DNA from: CAYWKS01 sp964458935 | Lineage (GTDB): Bacteria; Planctomycetota; Phycisphaerae; Phycisphaerales; Zrk34 | DNA length: 64,000 nt | Assembly (NCBI GenBank): GCA_964458935.1 | Contig: CAYWKS010000012.1 | Coordinates: 1 to 64,000, forward strand | Reading direction: 5' to 3' | Shown: piece after piece, positions 26,212-36,843 of the stretch | How positions within the stretch are numbered: the first letter of the stretch is position 1 | How the letters are laid out: every line of letters starts with the position of its first letter | Notes under the pieces: model-generated | Databases searched by the model: none | Told to the model about the DNA's origin: nothing | What the model saw: the letters and a program-made list of their open reading frames with translations, nothing else | Made by a program: the position numbers and the translations under genes

Positions 26212-28095
26212 TCAGCTCTGTCCGATGGTCAGGGGCGTGGCGCCGGTGGGCGGTGGGCCGGCGGGCTGAGCGTCGACGGCCGGGCGTGGCGGGGTGAGGC
26301 GGGGGGCGTGTTCGGCGTGTCCGCCGTCGGGCCGACGCATCGGCAGCAGTGTGCCGGGCGGCTGGGTGGCGCGGACGAATCGACCGGTCGCCAGCCGCAA
26401 AGTCCATCCGAACGTCCGCCTCAGGTTCTGGGTGAGCCCGACCATGCCGACCAGTTGCATGAGCATGGGCTTCTCGCTGAGCTTGCCCTTGCGTCGGCGG
26501 AAGGCGGCGATGAAGGACAGGGGGTTGTAGAACGCCGCGTAAGCCAGCCAGAGGTTGACCTGCTTGACCCACGGCCGAGGGGCGTGCGAGGCGATGACGT
26601 AGTTGCCATCGTGCATCCATCGCTCGACGGGCCGGCCGGCGACGGACTCGAAGGCCTGGCCGGATTCGTACGTGCCGTTGAACAACTCCGACCCGAGCGC
26701 CGGGACGAGCATGAGCACCTGGACGGAGACGGCGCCGGCGCGGCGGAGGTGGTTGACCTGGTTGACGATGCCGTAGTCCGAGCCGCGGGTGTAGAGCGGC
26801 TGGGAATCGTGGTGCATCATCATGGGGTGGGGGGCGATGCCGGCATCGCAGAGGAGGTGGAAGGCCTCGATGGTCTTGCTGGCGGACTGACCTTTCTTGA
26901 CGAGCGTGGCGGTCATGTCCTCGACGCCGAGCCAGAGCCCGCGGCAGCCGGACTCGCGGATCCGCGGCAGGTGGTCGCGCATCTTCAGGGTGTCGTGGAC
27001 GGTGACTTCGGTGTGCCAGCGGACGCGTCGGCGGAGCGGCTTGCCGCCGGGCTCGGCCTCGGCGAGGGTGTTGACGATGTCGAGCGTGCGGTCGTGGTCG
27101 TTGAAGAAGTTGTCATCGGCGCCGAAGAACCAGCGCAGGCCGTAGGTCCGATTGAGCTGGTCGAGCTCCTCGGCGATGCGTTGGCCGCTCTTGAGGCGGT
27201 GCTGTCGCTGGTTGTAGGCGGGGATGGGGCAGTACTTGCAGGCGAACTTGCAGCCGTAGGTCAGGACGATGGAACTGATGGGGCTGAGGCGGCGGACGCG
27301 TCGGGGATCGAGGGGTCGATCGGCGAGCGTGGGGCGGCGTCCGGGCGGTTCGAGCAGGCCGTAGCCGAGCACCGGGCTGGGCAGCTCGTCGAGGTCGCCG
27401 AGCAGCCGCTGCATGCCGGTGTCGATGAGCTCGACGGGCCGGTCGGCGCGATCGACGACGGGGTAGACCAGCCCGGGGATGTGATCGAGTGCGCCGGCGT
27501 CACGGGCGCGGGCGAAGGCGGAGCGGAGGGGCTCGCCGTCGGCGCGGTGATCGAGGACCACCTCGATCAGGCTCATGAAGACGAACTCCTCGCCGGTGAC
27601 GACGACGTCGGCGGAGGCGGCGTCGGGGTGGGAGGGGTCGGCGGGTCCGAAGAAGCGGTGGGGCTCGTAGACGGCGCGGGGCCCGCCGGCGACGATGAGC
27701 GGTCGCCGGGCGGGGTCGATGCGGCAGGCGTCGCGGATCATGGCCATGGCCTGCCCGCCGTGCATGCTCATGCTCGAGACGCAGAACAGATCGGGCACGC
27801 GGCCGTCGAGCCGCATGCGCGAGGGCTGGAAGCGGCGGTTCCATTGCTGCAGCACGATGCGGACCTTGTCGAAGCCCGAGTCGGCGAGGGCGGAGCCGAT
27901 CGCTCGGACGCCCGCAGGGGCCATGCGGGTGTCGGCGTAGATGAACGGGAGCATGCGTGTGCGATGATCGAAGGCGCAGGCGATGACGGCGGACAAGTCG
28001 TGGCGGGGCGCGGAGCGGCGCAGCCGCCGCCTGAGTTCGAGGTACGCCCCGGGCCGAAGCAGTTCATCTCCGCGATCGCGGCGGGGTAGTTCCAT
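26212..28095 (-). CDS. Radical SAM enzyme with N-terminal B12-binding-type domain
   Basis: 627 aa. Residues ~35-250 form a cobalamin-binding-like Rossmann region (start DLSAVIACAFDHRTRMLPF). The radical SAM core follows, with TYGCKFACKYCP (CxxxCxxC, C282/C286/C289) for the 4Fe-4S cluster. Downstream motifs FGADDNFFNDHDRT and GLWLGVEDMTATLVKKGQ fit the family. A Pro/Arg-rich tail ends the protein. Such enzymes carry out methylation or rearrangement on diverse metabolites. No substrate can be named. The start at 28095 is the first ATG of the frame; a Shine-Dalgarno is not clear. It lies downstream of a decayed gene. Confidence 0.82.
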   Translation of the reverse strand: MELPRRDRGDELLRPGAYLELRRRLRRSAPRHDLSAVIACAFDHRTRMLPFIYADTRMAPAGVRAIGSALADSGFDKVRIVLQQWNRRFQPSRMRLDGRVPDLFCVSSMSMHGGQAMAMIRDACRIDPARRPLIVAGGPRAVYEPHRFFGPADPSHPDAASADVVVTGEEFVFMSLIEVVLDHRADGEPLRSAFARARDAGALDHIPGLVYPVVDRADRPVELIDTGMQRLLGDLDELPSPVLGYGLLEPPGRRPTLADRPLDPRRVRRLSPISSIVLTYGCKFACKYCPIPAYNQRQHRLKSGQRIAEELDQLNRTYGLRWFFGADDNFFNDHDRTLDIVNTLAEAEPGGKPLRRRVRWHTEVTVHDTLKMRDHLPRIRESGCRGLWLGVEDMTATLVKKGQSASKTIEAFHLLCDAGIAPHPMMMHHDSQPLYTRGSDYGIVNQVNHLRRAGAVSVQVLMLVPALGSELFNGTYESGQAFESVAGRPVERWMHDGNYVIASHAPRPWVKQVNLWLAYAAFYNPLSFIAAFRRRKGKLSEKPMLMQLVGMVGLTQNLRRTFGWTLRLATGRFVRATQPPGTLLPMRRPDGGHAEHAPRLTPPRPAVDAQPAGPPPTGATPLTIGQS

Positions 28096-28280
28096 AAGTC
28101 ATCTGGCCTTGCGTGAGCGGTGGCGTCAGTGCGAAGCTCGCTGCTGCCACACGCAAACCCGACGTGTGGCTGTCCGGCGGTGCCGAAGCGCAACCCCGCA
28201 TGCCCATGAGGGTAGCAGGTCGGGCGAGCCGATTCCATGAGCGGCTACATGCCGCGGCGGTAGGCGCAGCAAGGGCGTGT

Positions 28281-29504
28281 CTATCGCGCGACGTCGCGGC
28301 GAGAGGCCGGCCAGGGATCATGGACGATTCGCCGCGCGATGTCCGGGCGTCGTCTTGCGGCAGGCCGTGGGGATCCAGCGACGAGAGGCCGCCGTCGTCG
28401 ACGAAGTCGTCGCCGACGCTCCAGAATACGGCTGCGCCGTCACGGCAGATGTATCGCAGCGGTTTGCCTGTGAACGGGTCGTTCGGGAGTTGGGCGATGA
28501 CGTGCGGGGTCAGGTCGTCCAGCTTGTCGGGCCATTCGCCGCGTTGCGCCGCGTCCAGCCTCAGCGCGAGCTCGAGTTCAAGCCGGCGTCGATCAGCCTC
28601 GGCGGACATGAATGAGGGCAGATAGTCCCCGAGGCAGACGGAGCGCATGGCCATCACATGGTTTGCGAATGCGGGCGACACCGTGAGTCGTTTATCGCCG
28701 GCCGGCCGCGCAAGCCTAAGGACCGGATGCAGCGTGCTCGTGTCGCGTTGATTGCGCTGCTCGAGCCGATCGATGAAACGATCGTATGCTGCCTTCAGCT
28801 CTGTGCAACGGGCATGAGGGTCGGGCTCAGTCAACGACGCGCGCCACTTTTCGTGATACGCGTTGACACATTGCAGGGCCATGTTGATGTCGAGCCATCG
28901 ATCCGCATGCCGGTTGATGAACGACTGCGTCATGAGCTCGCTGGGGTCATCGGCGAATTGGAGGACCAAGCTCAAGGTCACCATGTGTTCCAGCGTCATC
29001 ACCTTCTCCAGGTGGTGCGGTGCCGGCAGTCCGGCAAGATGTTGGAGCATGGCGTTGAGCAGCGTGGCGTTGCGGGGGGATCGGGCCAGGATGTGCCGCG
29101 ACACGGCGCATGCGTCATCCTGCAGGACCATTCCGGTGCATGCGACGATGAACCGCGGGTCATGCTGAAGCAGGGCGGCCATCTGGTGTACGGCCCGCAG
29201 CGCAGGCCACGCACGATCGAGGCGGCCGCGCTCGGTATCGATCATGGCTCGGCACAGCACGGCCCAAGCGGCAGTCATCAGCCAGGTCACGTGCGGACTG
29301 CCGCAATGGAAGAGGCGGTCGCCGCGGCAACGTAGTCGGGCAGGCCGTTGGCGCGCAGCGGCTGGGTGACGTAGGTCGTATCGCGCCCGATCTTAAGCTT
29401 CACCCGCGGCAGCGGGCGGAACGCGGCGTACATCCACACGCCATGGCGATGAACAGCAAGGCGATCAAGAGCCATCCCCAGCTCCGGCGGAGCCTTGCAG
29501 TCAT
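28281..29504 (-). pseudogene. Decayed anchored conserved planctomycete protein (frameshifts and internal deletion)
   Basis: Pieces of one protein lie in different frames in the correct order. The 5' end (ATG 29504, overlapping the mtnP stop) encodes MTARLRRSWGWLLIALLFIA, a membrane anchor. It then continues in another frame as MYAAFRPLPRVKLKIGRDTT...PLRANGLPDYVAAA. A third frame from ~29310 holds TWLMTAAWAVLCRAMIDTERG through LRYICRDGAAVFWSVGDDFVDDGG. A fourth switch near 28352 leads to PDIARRIVHDPWP and the stop at 28281. I recall similar intact proteins having roughly 150 more residues between the second and third pieces. The function of the family is unknown. Confidence 0.7.
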
Positions 29505-30424
29505 GGCGAGCACTCCCCGCGGAAGTAGGGACCCCAGAGGGCGTCGAGGCGCACGATCTCGGCGGGGTCGATCAGGTCCTTGTTGGACCAGATGGCGAGC
29601 TTGAGCGCGTGGTGGGCGGGGCTGGGTTGCTCTTCGAGGATGGTCAGGTCGGCCAGGGCGCGTCGGATGAGGGTGACGGCGTTGTCGGTGGCGGCGTTGA
29701 GATTGCCCATGATCTCTTCGAGCAGTTGCTGGACGGGGATGCCGGGGTCGTGCGGCCGCCAGCAGTCGTAGTCGGTGCTCATCGCGATCAGGGCGTAGGC
29801 GATCTCGGCCTCACGCGCGAGCTTGGCCTCGGGCAGGGCGGTCATGCCGATCAGGTCGCCGCCCCATTGGCGGTGCATCTCGGACTCGGCCCTGGTGGAG
29901 AACTGCGGGCCTTCCATGCAGACGTAGGTGCCGGTTTCGTGGACGGTGACGGCATCGAGCTCGGTCGCCTGCTTGTCGGTGCGGGCGCGGCGGCAGGCGT
30001 CGAGGAGCCAGTGCCGCATGACCGGGCACATGGGCTGGCTGAACTCGACGTGGACGGCGGCGTTCTCGAAGAAGGTGCGTGGTCGACCGTGGGTCTTGTC
30101 GATGAGCTGATCGACGAGGACCAGGTCGCGGGGGGGGATGTGCTCGCGGAGCGAGCCGCAGGCGCCGCTGGCGAGGATGTGCGTGACGCCGAGCTTCTTG
30201 AGGGCATAGATGTTGGCGCGGTAGGGCACGGCGCCGGGGTTGTGGATATGCCCGGGCCCGTGGCGCTGGAGGATGGCGACGTCCACGCCCTGCCACTGGG
30301 TGGTGATGATCGCGCTGGAGGGCCGGCCGAAGGGTGTGTTGATCTCCTGGCGTTGGCCGGCTTCGACGCCGAGCGCCTCGCCGAGCCCGGTGCCGCCGAT
30401 GAGTCCGATCTTGATGGGGTGCAT
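29501..30424 (-). CDS. mtnP: S-methyl-5'-thioadenosine phosphorylase
   Basis: 307 aa. It cleaves methylthioadenosine with phosphate in methionine salvage. The PNP/MTAP fold is recognisable from LIGGTGLGEALG at the N-terminus, RHGPGHIHNPGAVPYRANIY, the phosphate/purine loop ASGACGSLRE, and YVCMEGPQFSTRAESEMHR, followed by GMTALPEAKLAREAEI (with the nucleoside-binding Met). A purine nucleoside phosphorylase function is less likely. The stop overlaps the first codon of the decayed gene downstream (ATGA), suggesting that gene was once translationally coupled. Confidence 0.92.
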   Translation of the reverse strand: MHPIKIGLIGGTGLGEALGVEAGQRQEINTPFGRPSSAIITTQWQGVDVAILQRHGPGHIHNPGAVPYRANIYALKKLGVTHILASGACGSLREHIPPRDLVLVDQLIDKTHGRPRTFFENAAVHVEFSQPMCPVMRHWLLDACRRARTDKQATELDAVTVHETGTYVCMEGPQFSTRAESEMHRQWGGDLIGMTALPEAKLAREAEIAYALIAMSTDYDCWRPHDPGIPVQQLLEEIMGNLNAATDNAVTLIRRALADLTILEEQPSPAHHALKLAIWSNKDLIDPAEIVRLDALWGPYFRGECSP

Positions 30425-30539
30425 GGGGTGTCCCTGGTTTCACGTGGGCTGTCGGATCGCGGCGCGGTGCGGCGCCCGCGGGCCGGCGTATGGGTTCGCG
30501 TTGACCGTGGGGTCGCGGCTGAACGATGGAGCGGCGACG

Positions 30540-30545
30540 AGTGTA
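30540..30545 (-). promoter_or_regulatory. Possible -10 box TACACT upstream of mtnP
   Basis: TACACT on the minus strand, followed by CGTCG, about 115 nt before the mtnP ATG. No good -35 is visible. It resembles -10 boxes seen at 13759, 49595 and 59311. Confidence 0.3.
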
Positions 30546-30620
30546 CCAGACCGCAACGTGAGGCCGCGACCCGAGGGGCCGCGCGGTGCGGATGCGGTGC
30601 GTCGCGCGGGGACGCGGCGG

Positions 30621-31454
30621 TTAATCGATCAGTTGGATGATCTGTTCGACGGTGAGTTGCTCGGGGCGCATGGCCGGCTCGACGCCGTGCGGCAGGGCGC
30701 GGTCGCGGCCGAGTATCGCGCCGATCTGCTTGCGGCGCTTCTGGAACAGTTGCTGCGCCATGGCCTCGAGCTTGCGGGGTTCGTCGGTGAGCGGGGTTGC
30801 GTGGCGGGTGAGTTGCACGACGGCCGAGTCGACCTGCGGTGGGGGCCAGAAGCACCCCGGGGGCAGCGTCATGATCCGCCGGACCGCGCACATCGCCTGG
30901 ACGGCGACCGAGAGGGGGCCGTAGTCCTTGTGGCCGGACCCGGGCCGGGCGGCGAGCCGCTCGGCGACCTCGCGCTGGACCATCACGATCGCGTCGGTCA
31001 TCGCGGGGTAGTCCGTCGCCAGTGTCGCGATCAGCGGCGAGGCGATGTTGTAGGGCAGGTTGGCGACGAGCATGAAACCAGCCCCGGGGCCCTCGGCGTG
31101 TCGTTGGAGTGCCTCGACCACCGCGGGGTTGAGGGCGCGCTTGCCGGCCATGACGTCGGCCTCGATGAGGTTGAAGCGGTCGTGGTCGTCGAGCCGTTCG
31201 CGGAGGATCGCGCACAGGTCGCGGTCGATCTCGACGGCGATGACCCGGGCCCCGGCGTCGAGCAGCGATTCGGTCAGCGCGCCGGTGCCGGGGCCGACCT
31301 CGAGCACGGCGCGGCCCGGCGCGACGCCGGCCGCGTCGACGATCTGCTCGATCTTGCGGGGGTCGACGAGGAAGTTCTGCCCGAACCGGTGCCGGGGTCG
31401 GCAGCCGCGCGCCGCGAGCAGGCTCTTGATCTGGCTGAGTGTCTGGGGCACCAT
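30621..31454 (-). CDS. ksgA: 16S rRNA (adenine1518/1519-N6)-dimethyltransferase
   Basis: 277 aa. It dimethylates two adjacent adenosines in helix 45 of 16S rRNA. Motifs: RFGQNFLVDPRKI at the N-terminus, SAM-binding EVGPGTGALTESLL, AVEIDRDLC, the catalytic NLPYNIASPL (motif IV) and the FWPPPQVDSAVV C-terminal signature. The start at 31454 was chosen for length and the RFGQNFL position. The open frame further upstream is only shadow of fabI. It lies 41 bp after fabI on the same strand. Confidence 0.95.
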   Translation of the reverse strand: MVPQTLSQIKSLLAARGCRPRHRFGQNFLVDPRKIEQIVDAAGVAPGRAVLEVGPGTGALTESLLDAGARVIAVEIDRDLCAILRERLDDHDRFNLIEADVMAGKRALNPAVVEALQRHAEGPGAGFMLVANLPYNIASPLIATLATDYPAMTDAIVMVQREVAERLAARPGSGHKDYGPLSVAVQAMCAVRRIMTLPPGCFWPPPQVDSAVVQLTRHATPLTDEPRKLEAMAQQLFQKRRKQIGAILGRDRALPHGVEPAMRPEQLTVEQIIQLID

Positions 31455-31495
31455 CAAGCTCGTGGATGCGTCGGCCCGTGGCCGCGTGGCGACGA

Positions 31496-32281
31496 TCACA
31501 GCCCGACGATGTTGAACCCGGCGTCGACGTAGATGACCTCGCCGGTCACGCCCGAGGCCAGGTCGCTGAGCAGGTAGGCGGCGGTGTTGCCCACCTCTTC
31601 GCCCTCGATGTTGCGTTGGAGGGGGGCCTTGCGGGCCTGGTGGTCGAACATCTCGCTGATGCCGCCGACGGCCATGGCGGCGAGCGTCCGCAGGGGCCCG
31701 CCGCTGATCGCGTTGACGCGGATGTTCTTCTCGCCGAGTTCGGCCGCGAGGTAGCGGGTCGTGTGCTCCAGTGCCGCCTTGGCGATGCCCATGATGTTGT
31801 AGCCGGGGATGACCTTCTCGCCGCCGTAGTAGCTCATCGAGACGATGCTGCCGCCTTCGGTCATCAGCTCGCGGTCGACGGCGCGCTGCGCCATCGCCAG
31901 CAGCGTGTACGCGCTGATGTCCAGCGCCTGTGTCCACGCGGCGCGGCTGGTCTTGTGGAAGCTGCCGATCTCCAGGTACTGGCGGTCGGCGAAGGCGATC
32001 GAGTGCACGATGAAGTCGATCTGCCCGAAGTCGGCCTTGAGCCGGTCGAAGACCGCGTCGAGGTCGGCGTCCTGCGATGCGTCGCACGGCATGAGCCAGG
32101 GGTCTTCGAGGCCCAGCTCCTTGATCGCCGAATCGCACCGCCGCTTCATCTTGTCGCCGGGCAGGTGCGTGAAGCAGCACTGGGCGCCGTGCTCGACGAG
32201 CTGCTTGGTGATGAACCACGCGTAGCTGCGGTCGTTGGCGATCCCGAAGACGATGCCGCGCTTGCCGTCCATGATGCCCAT
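31496..32281 (-). CDS. fabI: Enoyl-[acyl-carrier-protein] reductase (NADH), FabI type
   Basis: 261 aa. It catalyses the last reduction of fatty-acid elongation. FabI features: GIANDRSYAWFITKQL in the nucleotide-binding turn, HSIAFADR, and the catalytic Tyr/Lys spaced as Y-x6-K in GYNIMGIAKAALE, preceded by SMSYYGG. The GGPLRTLAA loop near residue 200 matches the substrate-binding region. A second in-frame ATG three codons later could also serve as start. It is cotranscribed with ksgA. Confidence 0.95.
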   Translation of the reverse strand: MGIMDGKRGIVFGIANDRSYAWFITKQLVEHGAQCCFTHLPGDKMKRRCDSAIKELGLEDPWLMPCDASQDADLDAVFDRLKADFGQIDFIVHSIAFADRQYLEIGSFHKTSRAAWTQALDISAYTLLAMAQRAVDRELMTEGGSIVSMSYYGGEKVIPGYNIMGIAKAALEHTTRYLAAELGEKNIRVNAISGGPLRTLAAMAVGGISEMFDHQARKAPLQRNIEGEEVGNTAAYLLSDLASGVTGEVIYVDAGFNIVGL

Positions 32282-32394
32282 AAGCCGATTGCTCCCTATG
32301 AGGTTGATCCATCAAGCTAACCCCCCGCGCCGCCTGCGGCAATCCGGCGGCGCCCCGGTGCCCGACGTGCGATGTCCATCCACGGATCGCCCGG

Positions 32395-32955
32395 TCATTC
32401 GATCCAGTGCTCGGGCCGGTGCAGGCTCCGGGCGCACCGCACCGTGCCGTGGAGGTCGCGGGCGGCGCCCGGGTCCAGGTCCATCGCCATCCATGCGTCG
32501 GCGTGCGGGTCGGGGATCGGGTAGGGCGCCCGCAGGCCGCGCGGCGTCGCGGGTCGAAAGCCCAGGCGGCGGTAGTATGCGGGATCGCCGAGCACGAAGA
32601 CGATGCCGCACCCCGCGTCGGTGAGTCGCGCCAGCCCGTCGTTGACCAGGCGGGCGCCCAGACCCCGGCCCCGGTGTTCGGGCCGAACCGCCAGCGGCGC
32701 GAGAATGCGGGCGCTGACCGGGCTCGACGGGTCGATCAGACGCACGCCGCTGAACAGCACGTGCCCCGCCGCGGTCGCGTCGGCGTCGGCCATCAACGAC
32801 AACACCGGCTCGGCCGTGGGGTCGTGGAGCAGCGCAACCGCGAGGTCGGCCACGACGCGACCTTCGCGCGGTCCGAACGCCGCTTCATGCAGCCGATGGA
32901 TCGCCGCCTCATCCGCCGGGGTCGTGGTTCGGATCACCAGGGCCATGCCATTCAT
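32395..32955 (-). CDS. GNAT-family N-acetyltransferase
   Basis: 186 aa. The acetyl-CoA binding motif A is clear in LAPLAVRPEHRGRGLGARLV, followed by IVFVLGDPAYYRRLGF, which is typical of the GCN5-related subgroup predicted to acetylate small molecules or protein termini (YhbS-like). The substrate is unknown. A gap of 113 bp separates it from fabI downstream. It is divergent from guaB. Confidence 0.85.
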   Translation of the reverse strand: MNGMALVIRTTTPADEAAIHRLHEAAFGPREGRVVADLAVALLHDPTAEPVLSLMADADATAAGHVLFSGVRLIDPSSPVSARILAPLAVRPEHRGRGLGARLVNDGLARLTDAGCGIVFVLGDPAYYRRLGFRPATPRGLRAPYPIPDPHADAWMAMDLDPGAARDLHGTVRCARSLHRPEHWIE

Positions 32956-33038
32956 TCCCGTGAACGCCGGTCCGCCACGTCAACGGCCGCAGGATACTCC
33001 GCGGCCGGCCGGGTTGCGCGGGCGACGCGGGGCTCAGC

Positions 33039-33068
33039 TTGACAGCGATGTCCGCGGCGCGTGAACAT
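33039..33068 (+). promoter_or_regulatory. Sigma70-like promoter of guaB
   Basis: A perfect -35 TTGACA (33039-33044), 18-nt spacer, -10 GAACAT (33063-33068; weak but keeps A2, A5 and T6). The start would fall at or next to the guaB ATG at 33074, which has no Shine-Dalgarno upstream. Confidence 0.5.
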
Positions 33069-33073
33069 ACGTT

Positions 33074-34573
33074 ATGGAAAGCAAGATCATCGCTGACGGC
33101 ATCACCTTCGACGACGTGCTGCTGCTGCCGGGCCGGGCGGACTTCCTGCCCGCCGACTGCAAGACCAGCACGCAGCTCACCCGCGAAATCCAACTCAACA
33201 TCCCGCTGCTGTCCAGCCCCATGGACACGGTCACCGAGGCGGCGCTGGCCATCGCGCTGGCGCAGGAGGGCGGGCTCGGCGTCATCCACAAGAACATGAC
33301 CATCGAGCAGCAGGTCCGCGATGTCACCAAGGTCAAGCGGTCGGCCAACGGCGTCATCATCGACCCCCAGACGCTCGGGCCCGACGCCCCGGTCAGCGCC
33401 GCCCACCAGCTCATGATCGACCACAACATCTCGGGCGTGCCGATCACCGCCGGCGGCGAGCGCGCCGGCCGGGTCGTCGGCATCCTCACCCGCCGGGACC
33501 TGATGTTCCTCGACGGCGGCCAGGCCGACCGGCCCATCAGCGAGGTCATGACCAGCGAGAAGCTGGTCACCGGCCCCCCGGACACCACGCTCGACCAGGC
33601 CGAGCACATCCTCAACCGCAACAAGGTCGAGAAGCTGATGCTCGTCGACGAGGCGTACAACCTCCGCGGGCTGATCACAATGCGAGACATCAGCAAGCTC
33701 AAGCAGTTCCCCGCGGCGTGCCGCGACGGGCGGGGCCGGCTCCGCGTGGGCGCCGCGGTGGGCGTGAATCAGTTCGATCGCGCCGCGGCGCTGGTCGCCG
33801 CCGACGTGGACGTGCTCGTGGTGGACACCGCGCACGGCCACAGCCGCAACGTCATCGACACCGTCCGCCGCATCAAGGCCGACCACACCATCCAGGTCAT
33901 CGCCGGCAACGTCGCCACCGAGCGCGGCGCCGCGGAGTTGATCGAGTCCGGGGCCGACGCGGTCAAGGTGGGCATCGGCCCCGGGTCGATCTGCACGACC
34001 CGGGTGGTGACGGGCGTGGGCGTGCCGCAGATCACCGCGGTGATCCAGGCGTGCCGCGCCGCGGACCCGGCCGACGTCCCCGTCATCGCCGACGGCGGGA
34101 TCAAGCACTCGGGCGACATCACCAAGGCGATCGCCGCCGGGGCCTCGTGCGTCATGCTCGGTTCGCTGCTCGCCGGGCTCGACGAGTCGCCGGGCGAGAT
34201 GGTGATCCACAAGGGTCGCCGCTACAAGGCCTACCGGGGCATGGGCAGTGAAGGCGCGATGATGGCCGGATCGGCAGACCGCTATCGGCAGTCGGACATC
34301 GCCGCCGCACCCGATGCGCGCGGCAAGTTCGTTCCCGAGGGTGTGGAGGGACGCGTGCCTTATCGCGGTCCATTGAGCGATTTTGCCTATCAACTGGTCG
34401 GCGGGCTGCGGGCGGGCATGGGCTACTGCGGCACGCCGGACATCCGGTCGCTGCGGACCGACGCGCGGTTCTGCCGCATCTCCACGGCGAGCCTGATCGA
34501 GAGCCACCCCCATAACATCTCCATCACCCGCGAATCGCCCAACTACAGCATCGACTACGAGATGGAGCAGTAG
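33074..34573 (+). CDS. guaB: IMP dehydrogenase
   Basis: 499 aa. It oxidises IMP to XMP, the first committed step of GMP synthesis. The N-terminal barrel segment is DGITFDDVLLLPG. Two CBS domains lie at ~100-215. The catalytic loop is GIGPGSICTTRVVTGVG with the active-site Cys, and GSLLAGLDESPGE and YRGMGSEGAM lie near the mobile flap. The C-terminal SHPHNISITRESPNYS is typical. The gene stands alone on the plus strand with its own promoter. Confidence 0.96.
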   Translation: MESKIIADGITFDDVLLLPGRADFLPADCKTSTQLTREIQLNIPLLSSPMDTVTEAALAIALAQEGGLGVIHKNMTIEQQVRDVTKVKRSANGVIIDPQTLGPDAPVSAAHQLMIDHNISGVPITAGGERAGRVVGILTRRDLMFLDGGQADRPISEVMTSEKLVTGPPDTTLDQAEHILNRNKVEKLMLVDEAYNLRGLITMRDISKLKQFPAACRDGRGRLRVGAAVGVNQFDRAAALVAADVDVLVVDTAHGHSRNVIDTVRRIKADHTIQVIAGNVATERGAAELIESGADAVKVGIGPGSICTTRVVTGVGVPQITAVIQACRAADPADVPVIADGGIKHSGDITKAIAAGASCVMLGSLLAGLDESPGEMVIHKGRRYKAYRGMGSEGAMMAGSADRYRQSDIAAAPDARGKFVPEGVEGRVPYRGPLSDFAYQLVGGLRAGMGYCGTPDIRSLRTDARFCRISTASLIESHPHNISITRESPNYSIDYEMEQ

Positions 34574-34593
34574 TCGACTCGAACAGTTGTTTG

Positions 34594-34607
34594 GCGACAC
34601 GTGTCGC
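34594..34607. promoter_or_regulatory. Perfect 14-bp palindrome upstream of the sigma54-activator gene
   Basis: GCGACACGTGTCGC, centred ~32 bp upstream of the -35 centre of the next gene. This is a plausible operator for a dimeric regulator. It could also be a weak guaB transcript end, but no T-tract follows. Confidence 0.45.
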
Positions 34608-34628
34608 ATGCCCGGGCGCAACAATTTC

Positions 34629-34657
34629 TTGCGGCAAAACGTTTTAGTGGGTATATT
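34629..34657 (+). promoter_or_regulatory. Sigma70-like promoter of the sigma54-activator gene
   Basis: -35 TTGCGG (34629-34634), 17-nt spacer, -10 TATATT (34652-34657). The leader to the GTG start at 34697 is about 33 nt. Confidence 0.75.
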
Positions 34658-34696
34658 TACGCATTCGCTTGCGGGATTCTGCGCGGGGTGTGAATC

Positions 34697-36262
<1,566 letters not shown>

Positions 36263-36282
36263 CGTCTTTCGCCGCGCTTCGA

Positions 36283-36298
36283 ACCCACGATCGTGGGT
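36283..36298. repeat. Perfect 16-bp palindrome after the sigma54-activator gene
   Basis: ACCCACGATCGTGGGT, 20 bp after the stop codon. It could form a short hairpin helping transcription to end, although only CTTATC follows it. It is also symmetric enough to be a protein-binding site. Confidence 0.4.
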
Positions 36299-36475
36299 CT
36301 TATCGCCCATTCCGATCGACCTTGATCCGGACGGCACAACGTCGGAATAGACTATTTTTCCGCTTCAATCGGCCTGGAAACGGCCTTCACGGGCTTGTGG
36401 CGTGGATTGCATGCCGTCGTGGCACGGCATGTGCATTGCCTACACCGGTGTACGAGCCCTTTGGCAAGTGAGTAA

Positions 36476-36599
36476 ACCCGCCCAGGTCGGACCCGCGCAA
36501 CGGGGCGTGCTGGTGTAGAGAGATGGGATGTTCGCCGGGCCGGCTGCCCGGCGTACGCAACCGAGAGCCGAGCCGCGTGCCGGGCCGGCCTGGGCGGGT
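36476..36599 (-). ncRNA. Possible structured RNA closed by an 11-bp long-range stem
   Basis: Perfect complementary arms ACCCGCCCAGG (36476-36486) and CCTGGGCGGGT (36589-36599) enclose ~100 nt with further GC-rich hairpins. The strand is uncertain. The minus strand is suggested because the segment shares the 15-mer GCTGGTGTAGAGAGA (plus-strand reading, at 36509-36523) and a similar following context with the candidate RNA at 37600-37871. No known RNA family (5S, RNase P, SRP, tmRNA) was matched by eye. The remainder of 36263-36949 holds hairpins but no credible protein gene. Confidence 0.3.
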
Positions 36600-36810
36600 C
36601 ACCGCTTGCTGAAGATCGCAAACTCCGCGGTCCGCTCCCCGGCGGCGTGCCCCAGCGCCGCCGCTGACCGCAGGAAGTTGGCAGACGGGGCGGAACGGAG
36701 AAGCCCGCCGGCCGTCGCGCCCGATGCCGGTGCGGCTCTGTCACGCGGGCGCTCACGCAACGACCGGTCGCCGGCCGAATGGTTCGGTCAGCGACTGGAG
36801 ACTTCGGGCA

Positions 36811-36843
36811 GGCTTGCGCAGCCCCGGCTGCGCAAGCCCTTTT
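36811..36843 (+). terminator. Intrinsic terminator, plus strand
   Basis: An 11-bp perfect stem, GGCTTGCGCAG/CTGCGCAAGCC, with loop CCCCGG, followed by CTTTT. It would end a plus-strand transcript, but the only plus-strand gene upstream stops 550 bp away. It therefore points either to a long 3' tail or to an unrecognised plus-strand RNA in 36300-36810. Confidence 0.6.

Noticed and set aside
36476..36599. 5S rRNA, because of ~120 nt closed by an 11-bp helix
   Set aside because: None of the conserved internal 5S sequences (CCGAAC, loop E) is present on either strand.
36600..36843. RNase P RNA, because of an AGGAAGT-like sequence
   Set aside because: The GAGGAAAGTCC core and the matching 3' ACAGAA segment are missing, and the length is too short.
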